This document shows positions 1 through 8,102 of a stretch of 64,000 nucleotides of DNA, in pieces. Source of the DNA: Peribacillus sp. ACCC06369 (lineage in GTDB: Bacteria; Bacillota; Bacilli; Bacillales; DSM-1321); NCBI RefSeq assembly GCF_030348945.1, contig NZ_JAUCEN010000002.1:2542001-2606000 (forward strand), given 5' to 3'. The notes beneath the pieces were generated by a model that searched no databases, had not been told where the DNA came from, and saw only the letters and a list, made by a program, of their open reading frames with translations. The stretch's first letter is position 1, and every line of letters starts with the position of its first letter. A program made the position numbers and the translations under genes.

Positions 1-2
1 TG

Positions 3-536
3 GATATGACGGGTGGACTAACTTATTCTCAGTTAAAAGCGGGAGCAAAGCCTAGACTGATATCAAAAGTGAATGGAACCACACCACCAGCAACACAAGT
101 CGAATCCGATGTCATTGTAAAAGATACGCCTGCAAAGGACAGCGGCAATCAGACTATCAAGTCCATTCAAAGGACATTAAATAGCCGTTATAATGCAAAA
201 ATAGATGTTGATGGTTATTATGGTCCTAATACTAAAAAAGCGCTGATCAAGGGTTTTCAAACCGAATTGAATAAACAATATGGTGCAAAGATTAATGTGG
301 ATGGAATATGGGGACCCCAAACAAAAGCGGCTTCACCTAATGTTAGGGAAGGTGCGAAAGGGAATATCACCTATATCCTACAAGCAGCACTTTATATGGA
401 AGGACATAATCCGCATGGCATAGATGGTATCTTTGGAAGCGGAACGGAAATAGCGGTCAAGGCATTTCAAAGGGCCACGGGAATACCTGCAGACGGGATC
501 GCCGGTGAAAATACCTTTGCAAAATTATTTGGATGA
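3..536 (+). CDS. Phage-type cell-wall lysin, C-terminal peptidoglycan-binding part (5' partial)
   Basis: The reading frame is open to the left edge, so this is the end of a longer gene. What remains carries two PG_binding_1-like repeats (key residues VDGYYGPNTKKAL and then IDGIFGSGTEIAVKAFQ) that bind peptidoglycan. The usual partner of such a tail is an N-acetylmuramoyl-L-alanine amidase or other endolysin domain, which would lie outside the window. The ATG at position 6 has no ribosome binding site and is probably internal. A second, broken lysin tail with a related repeat lies at about 12968-13194, which supports a prophage origin. The catalytic class cannot be determined here. Confidence 0.8.
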   Translation, partial: DMTGGLTYSQLKAGAKPRLISKVNGTTPPATQVESDVIVKDTPAKDSGNQTIKSIQRTLNSRYNAKIDVDGYYGPNTKKALIKGFQTELNKQYGAKINVDGIWGPQTKAASPNVREGAKGNITYILQAALYMEGHNPHGIDGIFGSGTEIAVKAFQRATGIPADGIAGENTFAKLFG

Positions 537-583
537 TATATGAAATGGAATAGAACTATAATGCTTGAAGCAATTACCTTAGC

Positions 584-613
584 AAAAAGCCCTAAAAATG
601 AGGGCTTTTTTTG
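584..613 (+). terminator. Intrinsic terminator of the lysin gene
   Basis: A ten-base stem (AAAAAGCCCT pairing with AGGGCTTTTT) is followed by a run of T, 48 bases after the lysin stop. Confidence 0.8.
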
Positions 614-648
614 TATGAATGAAAAAGGATTTTTATAATAGCAGTTTT

Positions 649-978
649 TTAAAAGTAAATATCCCAATCGTTTAAGAATCGAAGTATAAGAAAAGTAAGA
701 ATACATATCGGGACAAGAAATGTAACCGCATTTACGATATGAAAGTACTTTAATGCGGAATGCTTTATTCCTTTGACTTTAATTACTAAATAGAAGAATG
801 ATAAGGTTGCGATCAATGGGCATAACAAGCCAAGGTCAGTTAAAATCCTTGAAATTGGGTAATTCATAGAACTAAGTCCAATGAGGAATGAAGCAAGGCA
901 GATCACATTGATAACCGACAAAATGGTGGGCATCAACAACACGTTTTTTTTTACTATCTCCTTAAATTTCACCTCCAA
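649..978 (-). CDS. Small integral membrane protein, unknown function
   Basis: About 109 residues with three or four hydrophobic segments separated by short polar turns. The first is near residues 15-33 and the last ends just before the C-terminus. No domain is recognised. The frame opens with TTG at 978; GGAGG-like bases lie inside or just after this codon, so the true start could be a few codons downstream. It runs opposite to both neighbours and stands alone. The even spread of hydrophobic segments argues for a real gene, but expression is not certain. Confidence 0.5.
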   Translation of the reverse strand: MEVKFKEIVKKNVLLMPTILSVINVICLASFLIGLSSMNYPISRILTDLGLLCPLIATLSFFYLVIKVKGIKHSALKYFHIVNAVTFLVPICILTFLILRFLNDWDIYF

Positions 979-1239
979 GATAATCCCATTTTATAATATC
1001 CACTGATCAAGTAGCAAAGCAAGGTGAAGGCTTTGTTAAAAGTAAAGGTTGATTTACTATGTACAAAGAGAAAATATCCAAAATTCTGTCCTCTCACAAA
1101 TGTGAATTGTAATATTTATCGAGTATTTATACTCATTTTTATTCACTTAAAATTGACTGAAATATAATAGTTCTTTTGAATTTCCGTAATATTTAAACAA
1201 TAAAGTTAAAGGATGACATAACTTTATTGGAGGGAAAAA

Positions 1240-2844
1240 ATGAAGAATTTATGGAATAAGGCTATTTTGCCTATCGCTTCTATTAGTTTAGCTTCTGTGA
1301 TGGTCGTAAATACCATTCCGGAAACTCTAGTTCAAGCAAATTCGAATGTTCAATCACAAGTGCAAATGAAAAATCATGTGCTTCCGCTGGGAACACCTAA
1401 TTTACATGAGCAAAGAACTTCAATGAATCCAGCACCAGGAGTTACGTATACCAAAATCAATCGTGGTGAAACATCTTCAAAAGACTTTTTCACAGTGGAT
1501 GTGGCATTTGTAGAAACACATGAACAGGCAAAAAGCTTGTTGGCAAATTTAAAGAAGGATGGTTTCAAAAATGCTCGTATCATTAGAGAACAGAATCGGG
1601 CCATGGATGATCGCGAAAAAGATCCACTTGGATACATAGTTCGCGTCGGCCAATATCAGCTGGAAGCGGACGCAACCGAAATGAGAAAAAGGTTATCGGA
1701 AAAGGGATATACGGGTCTCCGGAATGTGTATACGGGTGAGGACGGAGAGAAAACGACAGGACCATGGGTAGTAAACGTCCTTGAAGTGGATCAGGATCAA
1801 TTTCAAGGGCAATTGGTGCCTGAATTAGCAAATGATGCTGTGACAGGGAAAGAAACATTGACCCAAATGGCTGACAGAAATGATGGCATTGCAGGAGTTA
1901 ATGCCGGTTACTTTGTTGTAGGAGAAAAGGATGGAACACCAGGCGATCTTGCCGGTATATTTGCCAGCAATGGACAGCTTGTCAGTGAAGCGATTAATGG
2001 CCGTTCAGCTCTGATTTTATCTTCTGTTGAAAAGAAGGCAGACATTGCTTCTGTTTCCACTTCAATTCAGGCTACTTCATCTGATGGTGCAGTTAGAGAA
2101 GTGGATGGATTAAACCGGAAGCCAGGATTAATCCGCAATTGTGGCGGTGTTGGAGGGGATACCACTACAGAACGGCCGAAACATGATTTTACTTGTAAGG
2201 ATGAAAGTGAACTTATCCAATATACTTCCGTATTTGGAGAAAAGACAGAATCGGGCAACGGTGTGGAAGTGGTAGTAAATCATGCCGGAAAAGTGGTGGA
2301 AATTCGTAACCATCGTGGGGGAGACATTCCAAGCAGCGGTTCTGTTCTTGCGGGAACGGGGGAAGCAGCAGAGTGGCTTCGTGAGCATGCCCAACAAGGG
2401 ATGAAGATTCAGGTGAAGAGTGAAATCGTTGGTGATGGAAAGCAAATGGAATTAGACCAAACTACCAGCATGATAAATGGAGGTCCTCGATTATTGGAAA
2501 ACGGAAAAATTTCCATTAATGCCGTAGAGGAAGGTTTTCACTGGGAAGAAGATCCTGGGTTTTATTATCGTTTTGGGGAACGTCGTAATCCTAGAACGCT
2601 TGCAGGAATCAAGGAAAATGGCAATCTATTATTTGTCACCATCGATGGACGCGCACCCGGATGGAGTGTGGGGGCTAATTTTGAAGAAAGTGCGAAAATC
2701 ATGAAGTCATTAGGAGCCGTCGATGCCATCAATCTTGATGGCGGCGGATCGACGACCATGACAGTTGGGGATGATCGAGTCACAAGACCATCTGATGCAA
2801 CAGGTGAACGTCCAATTGCCGACGGAATATTGTTAGTAGAATAA
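1240..2844 (+). CDS. Secreted phosphodiester-glycosidase-like (NAGPA domain) protein
   Basis: A 534-residue exported protein with a signal peptide of about 33 residues. A region near residues 80-165 resembles a SPOR-type repeat (two segments of the form FxVxVGQYQxxxxA). From about residue 185 to the end is an NAGPA/DUF2233-like domain. Landmarks are the NAGYF segment, the TTSMINGGPRLL segment and the terminal LDGGGSTTM motif. The family hydrolyses phosphodiester-linked sugars, and in Bacillus relatives it probably acts on wall polymers or exopolysaccharide. Start: TTGGAGGG lies seven bases before the ATG. The gene is monocistronic with its own terminator. Substrate is unknown. Confidence 0.85.
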   Translation: MKNLWNKAILPIASISLASVMVVNTIPETLVQANSNVQSQVQMKNHVLPLGTPNLHEQRTSMNPAPGVTYTKINRGETSSKDFFTVDVAFVETHEQAKSLLANLKKDGFKNARIIREQNRAMDDREKDPLGYIVRVGQYQLEADATEMRKRLSEKGYTGLRNVYTGEDGEKTTGPWVVNVLEVDQDQFQGQLVPELANDAVTGKETLTQMADRNDGIAGVNAGYFVVGEKDGTPGDLAGIFASNGQLVSEAINGRSALILSSVEKKADIASVSTSIQATSSDGAVREVDGLNRKPGLIRNCGGVGGDTTTERPKHDFTCKDESELIQYTSVFGEKTESGNGVEVVVNHAGKVVEIRNHRGGDIPSSGSVLAGTGEAAEWLREHAQQGMKIQVKSEIVGDGKQMELDQTTSMINGGPRLLENGKISINAVEEGFHWEEDPGFYYRFGERRNPRTLAGIKENGNLLFVTIDGRAPGWSVGANFEESAKIMKSLGAVDAINLDGGGSTTMTVGDDRVTRPSDATGERPIADGILLVE

Positions 2845-2960
2845 TGGATTGGTCATGTAGTGAGGTTAACCTTAAATTGATTTTGAAACCAAAGAAAATG
2901 AATGTTTATTTCAATGTTCTTGAAATGTAAAAATATTTAACTCAAGGAACTCATCAATCA

Positions 2961-2997
2961 AAAAAAGCACTTAACCTAAATGGTAAAGTGCTTTTTT
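2961..2997 (+). terminator. Intrinsic terminator after the NAGPA-domain gene
   Basis: Inverted repeat with AAAGCACTT and AAGTGCTTT-type arms around a short loop, followed by six T. Confidence 0.85.
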
Positions 2998-3029
2998 GTA
3001 TCTATTTATTTAATACTTCTTTATTTTGA

Positions 3030-3242
3030 TTAATGATGATTTTTTTTTCTTAAAATCATTTCCTTATTATTAAGTCCAATATTTAGTTCGGCAGGACTGC
3101 TCATCTTTTCTGTGAGAGACGATACAGATATTTCTAATAATTCCGGGATAGGCATGTCTGTATTATCTGAAAAGTTTTTCAGTTTGCTGATTAATTCAGG
3201 AGATAACAATGAGTCTCATGCTAATCTTTCATTTATGTCCAT
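3030..3242 (-). pseudogene. Remnant of a small unknown protein with an in-frame stop
   Basis: Read on the minus strand, the frame begins MDINERLA, meets TGA, and continues for about 60 codons with a natural composition (SPELISKLKNF, then ELLEISVSSLTEKM) to a TAA. The single stop after codon 8 and the lack of a Shine-Dalgarno sequence suggest a dead gene. No family is recognised. It sits among other broken genes. Confidence 0.4.
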
Positions 3243-3305
3243 GATTGTACCCAACATATATTGAATTATTTTATTAGTTTAATTATATAATAGAAATTTA
3301 CTAGA

Positions 3306-3476
3306 GTGAGATTTAATCATCCTAAAGATTTGATGTCAATTGTAGAAGGTATGATGACAATAGGTAACCTTCCTGTTAATATGGTAATATTTCAGATTTT
3401 ATTGCCTGGTGGAAATACAGATGATTTCCCAGGGGAATTTAGAGCATTGGTTAGTTGTAGACGTAGGAAAACTTAA
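3306..3476 (+). pseudogene. Unidentified gene fragment fused to an immunity-gene remnant
   Basis: A 56-codon frame from GTG whose central part (key residues LLPGGNTDDFPGEF) has a protein-like composition but no start signal and no recognised family. Its last codons run into the duplicated immunity-gene sequence in the wrong frame. This marks a recombination joint, not an intact gene. Confidence 0.35.
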
Positions 3477-3555
3477 AAACGAGTGGAGATATTTAATCAT
3501 TCTAAATATTTCACAAGACTTGGATAACCTAGGTGCACCAGTAGACCATTATTAA
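3436..3555 (+). pseudogene. 3' fragment of a second copy of the toxin-immunity gene
   Basis: The last 30 or so codons repeat the C-terminus of the gene at 7133-7369 almost exactly (shared segment begins KLKNEWRYLIILN and ends with the same four residues and TAA). DNA similarity continues past the stop: 3464-3602 resembles 7278-7416. The N-terminal half is missing and is replaced by an unrelated fragment. This is a scar of duplication at a toxin/immunity locus. Confidence 0.7.
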
Positions 3556-3602
3556 AAAAATACAATTAATTAGAGCTTAAGACCAACCTCATTTAAGATA
3601 TT
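3464..3602 (+). repeat. Direct repeat shared with 7278-7416
   Basis: About 140 bases carrying the 3' end of the immunity gene and its downstream tract occur here and again at 7278-7416 in the same orientation. Similarity is near-exact over the coding part and lower after the stop. Recombination between the copies would delete the intervening 3.8 kb. Confidence 0.75.
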
Positions 3603-3728
3603 ACAAACATAGTGCTGATCCGGGTGGTGGACCTCGACAAACGAGATAACTTTATATAATAGTAGAAAATACTAGGCAGTCACAAAGACCTCATAATCTG
3701 GATACAGGTATAGTGTGACTTTAGAGTC

Positions 3729-3962
3729 ATGTTTCGACTCACAGCGTCATTTATTGGTAGACATGCTGCACCGCCTTCAGGATTTGAAAAAGCTTTAAAA
3801 CTTGTATTTGGAGCTGTTGTTGGGATTACTGCTGCTACTTTAATAGTTCAAGACTGGTATAAATTAGGTGATTATTCTGCTTGCCACAAGTGGGGTAAAA
3901 AGAAACCTGAATTTAATAAGGCGTGTAAAGCACTAGGATACTGGCAAAATATCCGAAACTAA
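3729..3962 (+). CDS. Small protein with one membrane segment, possible toxin fragment
   Basis: A 77-residue frame with a hydrophobic stretch near residues 24-42, followed by a basic tail with two cysteines (near 53 and 66). There is no Shine-Dalgarno sequence before the ATG and a stop lies only five codons upstream, so it may be the 3' remnant of a larger gene. It ends 12 bases before a well-started small membrane gene. That arrangement is common for bacteriocin or toxin genes and their immunity genes. Function is unknown. Confidence 0.4.
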   Translation: MFRLTASFIGRHAAPPSGFEKALKLVFGAVVGITAATLIVQDWYKLGDYSACHKWGKKKPEFNKACKALGYWQNIRN

Positions 3963-3974
3963 GGAGGAAACACA

Positions 3975-4190
3975 ATGTTTGACATACCTGACTTTTCGAG
4001 AGTGAAAATGCTGAAATTAACGATACATTCTTTGGTTTTATGCATTTTATTAAGCTTAGTTAGTTTAATTATTAACGATGTTTTTTCAATTATCGTTGAT
4101 GAAAGAACTAATTTAAATTTATTTTTCATTCCAATAATCATGGTTTTTTGGGTTTTGTTAGTAATTAAAAAACCAACATACCAAAAGTAA
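3975..4190 (+). CDS. Small two-helix membrane protein, possible immunity protein
   Basis: A 71-residue protein with two hydrophobic helices (about residues 17-38 and 48-64) and a basic C-terminus. AAGGAGG sits eight bases before the ATG, the best start in this stretch, and a terminator follows directly. It lies downstream of the 77-residue frame. Small two-helix proteins in this position often confer immunity to a membrane-active peptide, but nothing in the sequence proves that here. Confidence 0.55.
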   Translation: MFDIPDFSRVKMLKLTIHSLVLCILLSLVSLIINDVFSIIVDERTNLNLFFIPIIMVFWVLLVIKKPTYQK

Positions 4191-4201
4191 TTTCTGGATA
4201 G

Positions 4202-4236
4202 GAGTCTGGGCACAATGCTCAGGCTTTTTTTTTTCC
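4202..4236 (+). terminator. Intrinsic terminator
   Basis: A nine-base imperfect stem with G-U pairs (AGTCTGGGC against GCTCAGGCT) is followed by nine T, just after the small membrane gene. Confidence 0.75.
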
Positions 4237-4284
4237 CTAATTGTGATGACATAAGTCAGAAAGACATACTGAGTATAAGAAGTA

Positions 4285-4485
4285 TCTTTTGCTTGTTTCT
4301 AAGATACCAAGTCCATTTTGAATTATTCAGTTCATCACTGTTCTCTTCGAATTGTTCATGGCAAATGTGAATGGTTTTTATGATTTCTGGAATTGATCAC
4401 CATATTCGACGAATTTCAGGAAACCCCTAAAGGTAGCAGGAAACTGACGCTTGGTTGATTTTCAGTTCGACTTCTTTGGGCCGGG
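4285..4485 (-). pseudogene. Decayed internal fragment of the island boundary gene
   Basis: About 200 bases align, with many substitutions and small indels, to the middle of the gene at 32723-33784 (roughly 33010-33225) in the same orientation. Shared landmarks include CACTGTT.TCTTCGAATTG and TGATTTTCAGTTCG. Frame is lost. It is the third and oldest-looking copy of this gene in the window. Confidence 0.65.
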
Positions 4486-4619
4486 AGAAAGGGTGGGGAG
4501 ACCTTTTCATGTATATTTTTGTCAAAATATACATAAAGAAACTTATGGTAATTCAGGTACTTATGTATTAGTATTGGTGAAGTGAGTGGTTCTTTATAAC
4601 GAATTCAGGGGGAATAATC

Positions 4620-5762
4620 GTGCGTAATAAAGGTATTTTGTCATTGGTTGCTGTAGGTCTATTTGCTTCATCATTGTCTGTAGTTTCTGTTAAGGCAGAA
4701 GGAAACGAGAACGGATTGGCAAGAAAAGCTATTGAACGTCAGGTGGAAAAACCACTTGAAAAAGGTGTTATTGATTCTAAAACGTTTAATCAACTTGAAA
4801 AAGAAGTATTTGGTTCTCAATCACATTCAGTTAAAGGTTTTAACAAAATGGGTAGAATAAGTAGTTCTTCCAGTAGCGATTATATTTTTGAAACTGAGTA
4901 CAATGACGACTTTGATTCAGCAGATAGTGCATCTTATGAAAAAGGAACAATCGGGCAATTGCTTCCTTTAAATGATGTGGATTTTCATAAAGTAGTTGTT
5001 CCTAGTAGTGGAGTTTTATTAGTGGCAGGATTAACGGACTCATATGTTATTGATCTAGTATTTGCTGCTGTGCAAAAAGATTTTGTTAAAAATAGTAACT
5101 TAGTATATCTAGGTAGTGAATATGATAACGGTGTTGAAGTACAAGCGTATCAAGCTAAAAAAGGCACATACTATGTGGGTGTTATAGACCATGATAACGA
5201 GTACATTGACGATAATACAGAATATGACATTTATGCTACGGCAACAGCATTTGTAGACGATGTTAAACCATCGAAGCCAACTGTTAATAAGGTTGACAAC
5301 AATGACAAAGTAATAACGGGAAAGGCAGAAGCTAGTTCCACGGTTACTGTTAAAAGTGGAAGTAAAGTGTTAGGTTCTGCAAAAGCAACATCTAAAGGAA
5401 CATTCTCTGTTAAAATAGCAGTTCAAAAAGCAGGCACTAAATTGACAATCACAGCTAAAGATAGTGCAGGGAATGTGAGTTCAAGTGCATCGGTAACTGT
5501 AGTAGATGTTGTCGCACCAAGCAAGCCAACAGTAAAGAAAGTAGATGATAATGATAAAGTTGTTACTGGGAAAGCAGAAGCAAATTCAACTGTAACTGTG
5601 AAGGTAGGAAGTAAAACCATCGGTTCAGCAAAAGCAACTTCTAAGGGGAGCTACTCAGTCAAGATTAAAGCACAGAAAAAAGGGACTACACTTTCTATAA
5701 CTGCAAAGGATAAGGCAGGGAATACTAGTTCAAAGGCAACTACTAAAGTTGTAAAACATTAA
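4620..5762 (+). CDS. Secreted protein with PPC-like domain and two bacterial Ig-like repeats
   Basis: 380 residues from a GTG start preceded by GGGGGA. A signal peptide covers about residues 1-26. A region near 90-215 with EYNDDFDSADS and DVDFHKVVVPSSG resembles the bacterial pre-peptidase C-terminal (PPC) fold. Two Ig-like modules of the Big_6 type follow (residues about 216-297 and 298-380), each with VTGKAEA..TVTVK and the ITAKDKAGN ending. No LPXTG or membrane anchor is present, so it is released or wall-associated without covalent anchoring. The Ig modules are close relatives of those in the adhesin at 16437-19829. Likely a surface or matrix-binding protein. Confidence 0.75.
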   Translation: MRNKGILSLVAVGLFASSLSVVSVKAEGNENGLARKAIERQVEKPLEKGVIDSKTFNQLEKEVFGSQSHSVKGFNKMGRISSSSSSDYIFETEYNDDFDSADSASYEKGTIGQLLPLNDVDFHKVVVPSSGVLLVAGLTDSYVIDLVFAAVQKDFVKNSNLVYLGSEYDNGVEVQAYQAKKGTYYVGVIDHDNEYIDDNTEYDIYATATAFVDDVKPSKPTVNKVDNNDKVITGKAEASSTVTVKSGSKVLGSAKATSKGTFSVKIAVQKAGTKLTITAKDSAGNVSSSASVTVVDVVAPSKPTVKKVDDNDKVVTGKAEANSTVTVKVGSKTIGSAKATSKGSYSVKIKAQKKGTTLSITAKDKAGNTSSKATTKVVKH

Positions 5763-5774
5763 GTTCAATTACAG

Positions 5775-5804
5775 AGCCGAGGATTAATTCCTCGGCTTTT
5801 TGTT
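5775..5804 (+). terminator. Intrinsic terminator
   Basis: Perfect eight-base stem AGCCGAGG/CCTCGGCT, seven-base loop, then TTTTGTTT. Confidence 0.9.
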
Positions 5805-5928
5805 TATAAAAGGATTTCTAGCAGATGTTATATCGGTGTTATTTAAAAAATTGAGACGGTTTATGAAAAGAGACCATTCACATCTCTTTCAGTTAGTAAC
5901 GACACTCTTATTAACTTACTCAAAGTAA

Positions 5929-6228
5929 TTGTTACCATGTGTCGTTTCTTTGTTCCTTATTGTTATGTTATGTAGGATATCTTTTGTGAGTGTACTAAGA
6001 GTTGAATATCAAAATAGTAAGGAAAAACAACATCAAGAACAATTGGAAAGAGCAGAAAGTGAATCCGAAGATGATTCAGGAAAAGTAAGCAAACAAGAAA
6101 ATAGCTTTTTTGATGGTGCAATAGGAAAGGTTGAGAAAGCAGAAAAGATAGTTAGTTCTGCAGGTACTATAGTTGGAACAACCCTTGACCTTATAAAAAC
6201 GCTGACGAGTATGGGAAAGTTATTATAA
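5929..6228 (+). CDS. Small membrane-anchored hypothetical protein
   Basis: 99 residues from a TTG start with a weak upstream region. An N-terminal hydrophobic segment (about residues 1-22) is followed by a highly charged stretch (about 28-58, rich in E, Q, K and S) and a hydrophobic C-terminal half with a glycine-threonine run. No family is recognised. It lies just upstream of the secreted toxin gene in the same direction but separated by 185 bases. Confidence 0.45.
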   Translation: MLPCVVSLFLIVMLCRISFVSVLRVEYQNSKEKQHQEQLERAESESEDDSGKVSKQENSFFDGAIGKVEKAEKIVSSAGTIVGTTLDLIKTLTSMGKLL

Positions 6229-6360
6229 AAATAGATTAATTATAATCGTAGCAAAATATACAAAATGATTGGAAATCACAAGTCAATATGATTGGTGATT
6301 TTTTATTGAAATTATTATTTTTTTACTTTTAATGAAAAAAATACATAAATATTATTTTTA

Positions 6361-6369
6361 TGGTATAAT
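6361..6369 (+). promoter_or_regulatory. Extended -10 promoter element of the toxin gene
   Basis: TGGTATAAT matches an extended sigma-A -10 element about 45 bases before the toxin start. No good -35 is visible, as is usual for extended -10 promoters. Confidence 0.55.
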
Positions 6370-6413
6370 TTGTATTTGTTTCCAATTAAAGTTTCATAGG
6401 GAGATGGACAAAA

Positions 6414-7121
6414 GTGTTAAAGATTCGTTTTTTAGTTTCACTATTATTAGTAGGAGTTTTCACGTTTAGTAGTATTAATATTTCTTATGCAGAAGAAACA
6501 GATTGGGATTGGGCGGAGTTTGAGAGATTGAAATTATTAGATACTATTGAATTTTATGGATTAGATATACTTCAAGAAGAATCCGCATTCGAAAATGATA
6601 CAACAAGTGAAGTTATATATAATCCCATGTATGAAGATGGAACAACTTTGGATGTAAAGTTAATGGTTACAACGGATATTATTAACGGTAATATAACATC
6701 TGTTGTTTCAGATGCATCATTAATGACAATGGACATTCTTAAAAAAAAGAAGCCAAAGAACCCAAAAACCAAAAAAAATGCAGTACCATATAAATTGAAT
6801 GGGGGATCAAACAAAGCGAGCTTTATTAATGAGCATGCGTACAATAAGCACAAATATAATTCTAAGGTAAAATCATCAGCTAAGGCTACTCAATATGGAA
6901 AAGATGTTGATGTGAAAAAATTAAGAGAAGATACGATGGCCAACTATGATGATAAGTGGACAACTAAGGACAAAGGCTCTAATCAAGTTCAGGTTCATTA
7001 TGCTAAGAGTTATGATTCTAATATTAGCACTAAGGATACATCAACAAAAAACCATAGGGTTGTAATTAACAAAACTAAATCAAATAGGAGTACTCAATAT
7101 CCCTTATCTTTCAAAAACTAG
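6414..7121 (+). CDS. Secreted toxin, C-terminal domain with an R-S-T-x-x-P signature
   Basis: 235 residues from a GTG start with AGGGAGATGG eight bases upstream. A clear signal peptide ends near residue 26. An acidic N-terminal region (27-105) is joined by a lysine/proline linker (about 108-122) to a C-terminal domain of about 110 residues. That domain carries conserved-looking H and K residues and ends with R225-S226-T227-x-x-P230. From memory this resembles predicted RNase toxin domains of polymorphic toxin systems (Ntox50-like, SAR2788-type proteins). The next gene starts 12 bases later and is the expected immunity protein. The signal peptide implies export to attack neighbours. The catalytic assignment is inference. 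Confidence 0.6.
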   Translation: MLKIRFLVSLLLVGVFTFSSINISYAEETDWDWAEFERLKLLDTIEFYGLDILQEESAFENDTTSEVIYNPMYEDGTTLDVKLMVTTDIINGNITSVVSDASLMTMDILKKKKPKNPKTKKNAVPYKLNGGSNKASFINEHAYNKHKYNSKVKSSAKATQYGKDVDVKKLREDTMANYDDKWTTKDKGSNQVQVHYAKSYDSNISTKDTSTKNHRVVINKTKSNRSTQYPLSFKN

Positions 7122-7132
7122 GAGTGAAGAAA

Positions 7133-7369
7133 ATGAAAATAAAAAAAAGCCAAACATTCGTACAGTTAGATGTTAGGAATTGGGATAATACAGAGTTAGT
7201 AGAAAGGTTATATGAGATTTGCGAAACTAGTAAAGAGTATGAAAATGATGAAGTAGAGGTTCATCAGGTTGTGGACTTAGGGAAACTTAAAAACGAGTGG
7301 AGATATTTAATCATTCTAAATATTTCACAAGACTTGGATAACCTAGGTGCACCAGTAGACCATTATTAA
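7133..7369 (+). CDS. Probable immunity protein for the secreted toxin
   Basis: 78 residues, cytoplasmic, acidic (a DE-rich segment near residues 35-45), with no signal peptide. I chose the ATG at 7133, eight bases after AGGAG; an upstream in-frame GTG at 7124 would sit inside the ribosome binding site. The gene follows the toxin stop by 11 bases, so the two are one operon. A truncated second copy of its 3' end at 3436-3555 shows that this locus has duplicated, which is typical of immunity genes. No named family is recognised. Confidence 0.6.
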   Translation: MKIKKSQTFVQLDVRNWDNTELVERLYEICETSKEYENDEVEVHQVVDLGKLKNEWRYLIILNISQDLDNLGAPVDHY

Positions 7370-7397
7370 AATTTAAAAGAATTAATTATAGCTTGAG

Positions 7398-7430
7398 ACC
7401 ACCAGTCATTTAAGATTGGTGGTTTTCTTC
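7398..7430 (+). terminator. Intrinsic terminator of the toxin-immunity operon
   Basis: ACCACCA...TGGTGGT stem around a 12-base loop, then TTTTCTTCT. It overlaps the 3' end of the broken regulator on the other strand. Confidence 0.7.
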
Positions 7431-7639
7431 TGCTTGAACTAATTCAATTACATCTTCAATATTGCATTCAAGGTATTCACAAATGTTGATCAAAATGGAT
7501 AAAGCAACATTTTCACCCTTGGACATTTTAGCAAGTGTAGCTGGTGATATTTTTAAATCCTTTTTAGATCTGTTTTAGTATTATCTTTTCTGATTAATGT
7601 AATTTCTATTGGCTTGTAACTCGGAAGAAGTCTTAAAAT
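7410..7639 (-). pseudogene. Broken XRE/Cro-type small DNA-binding protein
   Basis: The minus strand encodes a short HTH protein of the YozG-like type: an N-terminal segment (YKPIEITLIRKDNTKTDLK), then after a one-base frameshift near 7565 the recognition part (SPATLAKMSKGENVALSIL) and a C-terminal ECNIEDVIELV. A GGAGAGGTG lies just before the first codons, where ATT is the only available initiator. The frameshift should abolish function. Confidence 0.6.
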
Positions 7640-8030
7640 AACACCTCTCCTTAGACTCCCACTTGATTTTGACAGATTAAACGAAGTGCAGAAGGCGTTT
7701 CACCATTACTATAGGGGAGCCAATTAAACACTTCACAGGCTCTGAAACACTTTAAAATAGGTGGGGAATATTACTTTAGGAAGGCTAGCCTTATATGAGT
7801 TGGAAAGGTTGGGATTGGATAGAAAGTTTTTTTTACATAAGTTAATAAAAAGTATGTTTACTCCAGTGGTGTCGATTAATCAAGGTTATTTAATAAAGAA
7901 CATATTCAACATTAGAGTAAAAATTATGCTTGTATATGGATACAACCTGATATGGGAACATTATGAATCTGTCGTGACCTTACCTTTATTTTGGAGGAAA
8001 ATACTTTTATATATCATAGGAGGGGTTTTC

Positions 8031-8102
8031 ATGGAGAAAATAAACATCGACCAATTTCCTGCCTCTGGAGAACCTTTAGGCGGGATACTCTCCCCTTGGT
8101 AA
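8031..8102 (+). CDS. Possible 23-residue peptide
   Basis: ATG at 8031 is preceded by AGGAGGGG at a six-base spacing, the strongest ribosome binding site in the neighbourhood. The 23-codon frame ends at TAA. The peptide is acidic at the N-terminus and has an LGG near its end followed by five residues ending in tryptophan (ILSPW). No export, modification or receptor gene is adjacent. It could be a secreted signal or leader peptide, or the stump of a lost gene. Confidence 0.35.
   Translation: MEKINIDQFPASGEPLGGILSPW

Noticed and set aside
7761..8030. N-terminal 90 codons of a 113-codon frame ending at 8102
   Set aside because: No start signal; composition looks like chance AT-rich sequence. 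Only the last 23 codons have a ribosome binding site.
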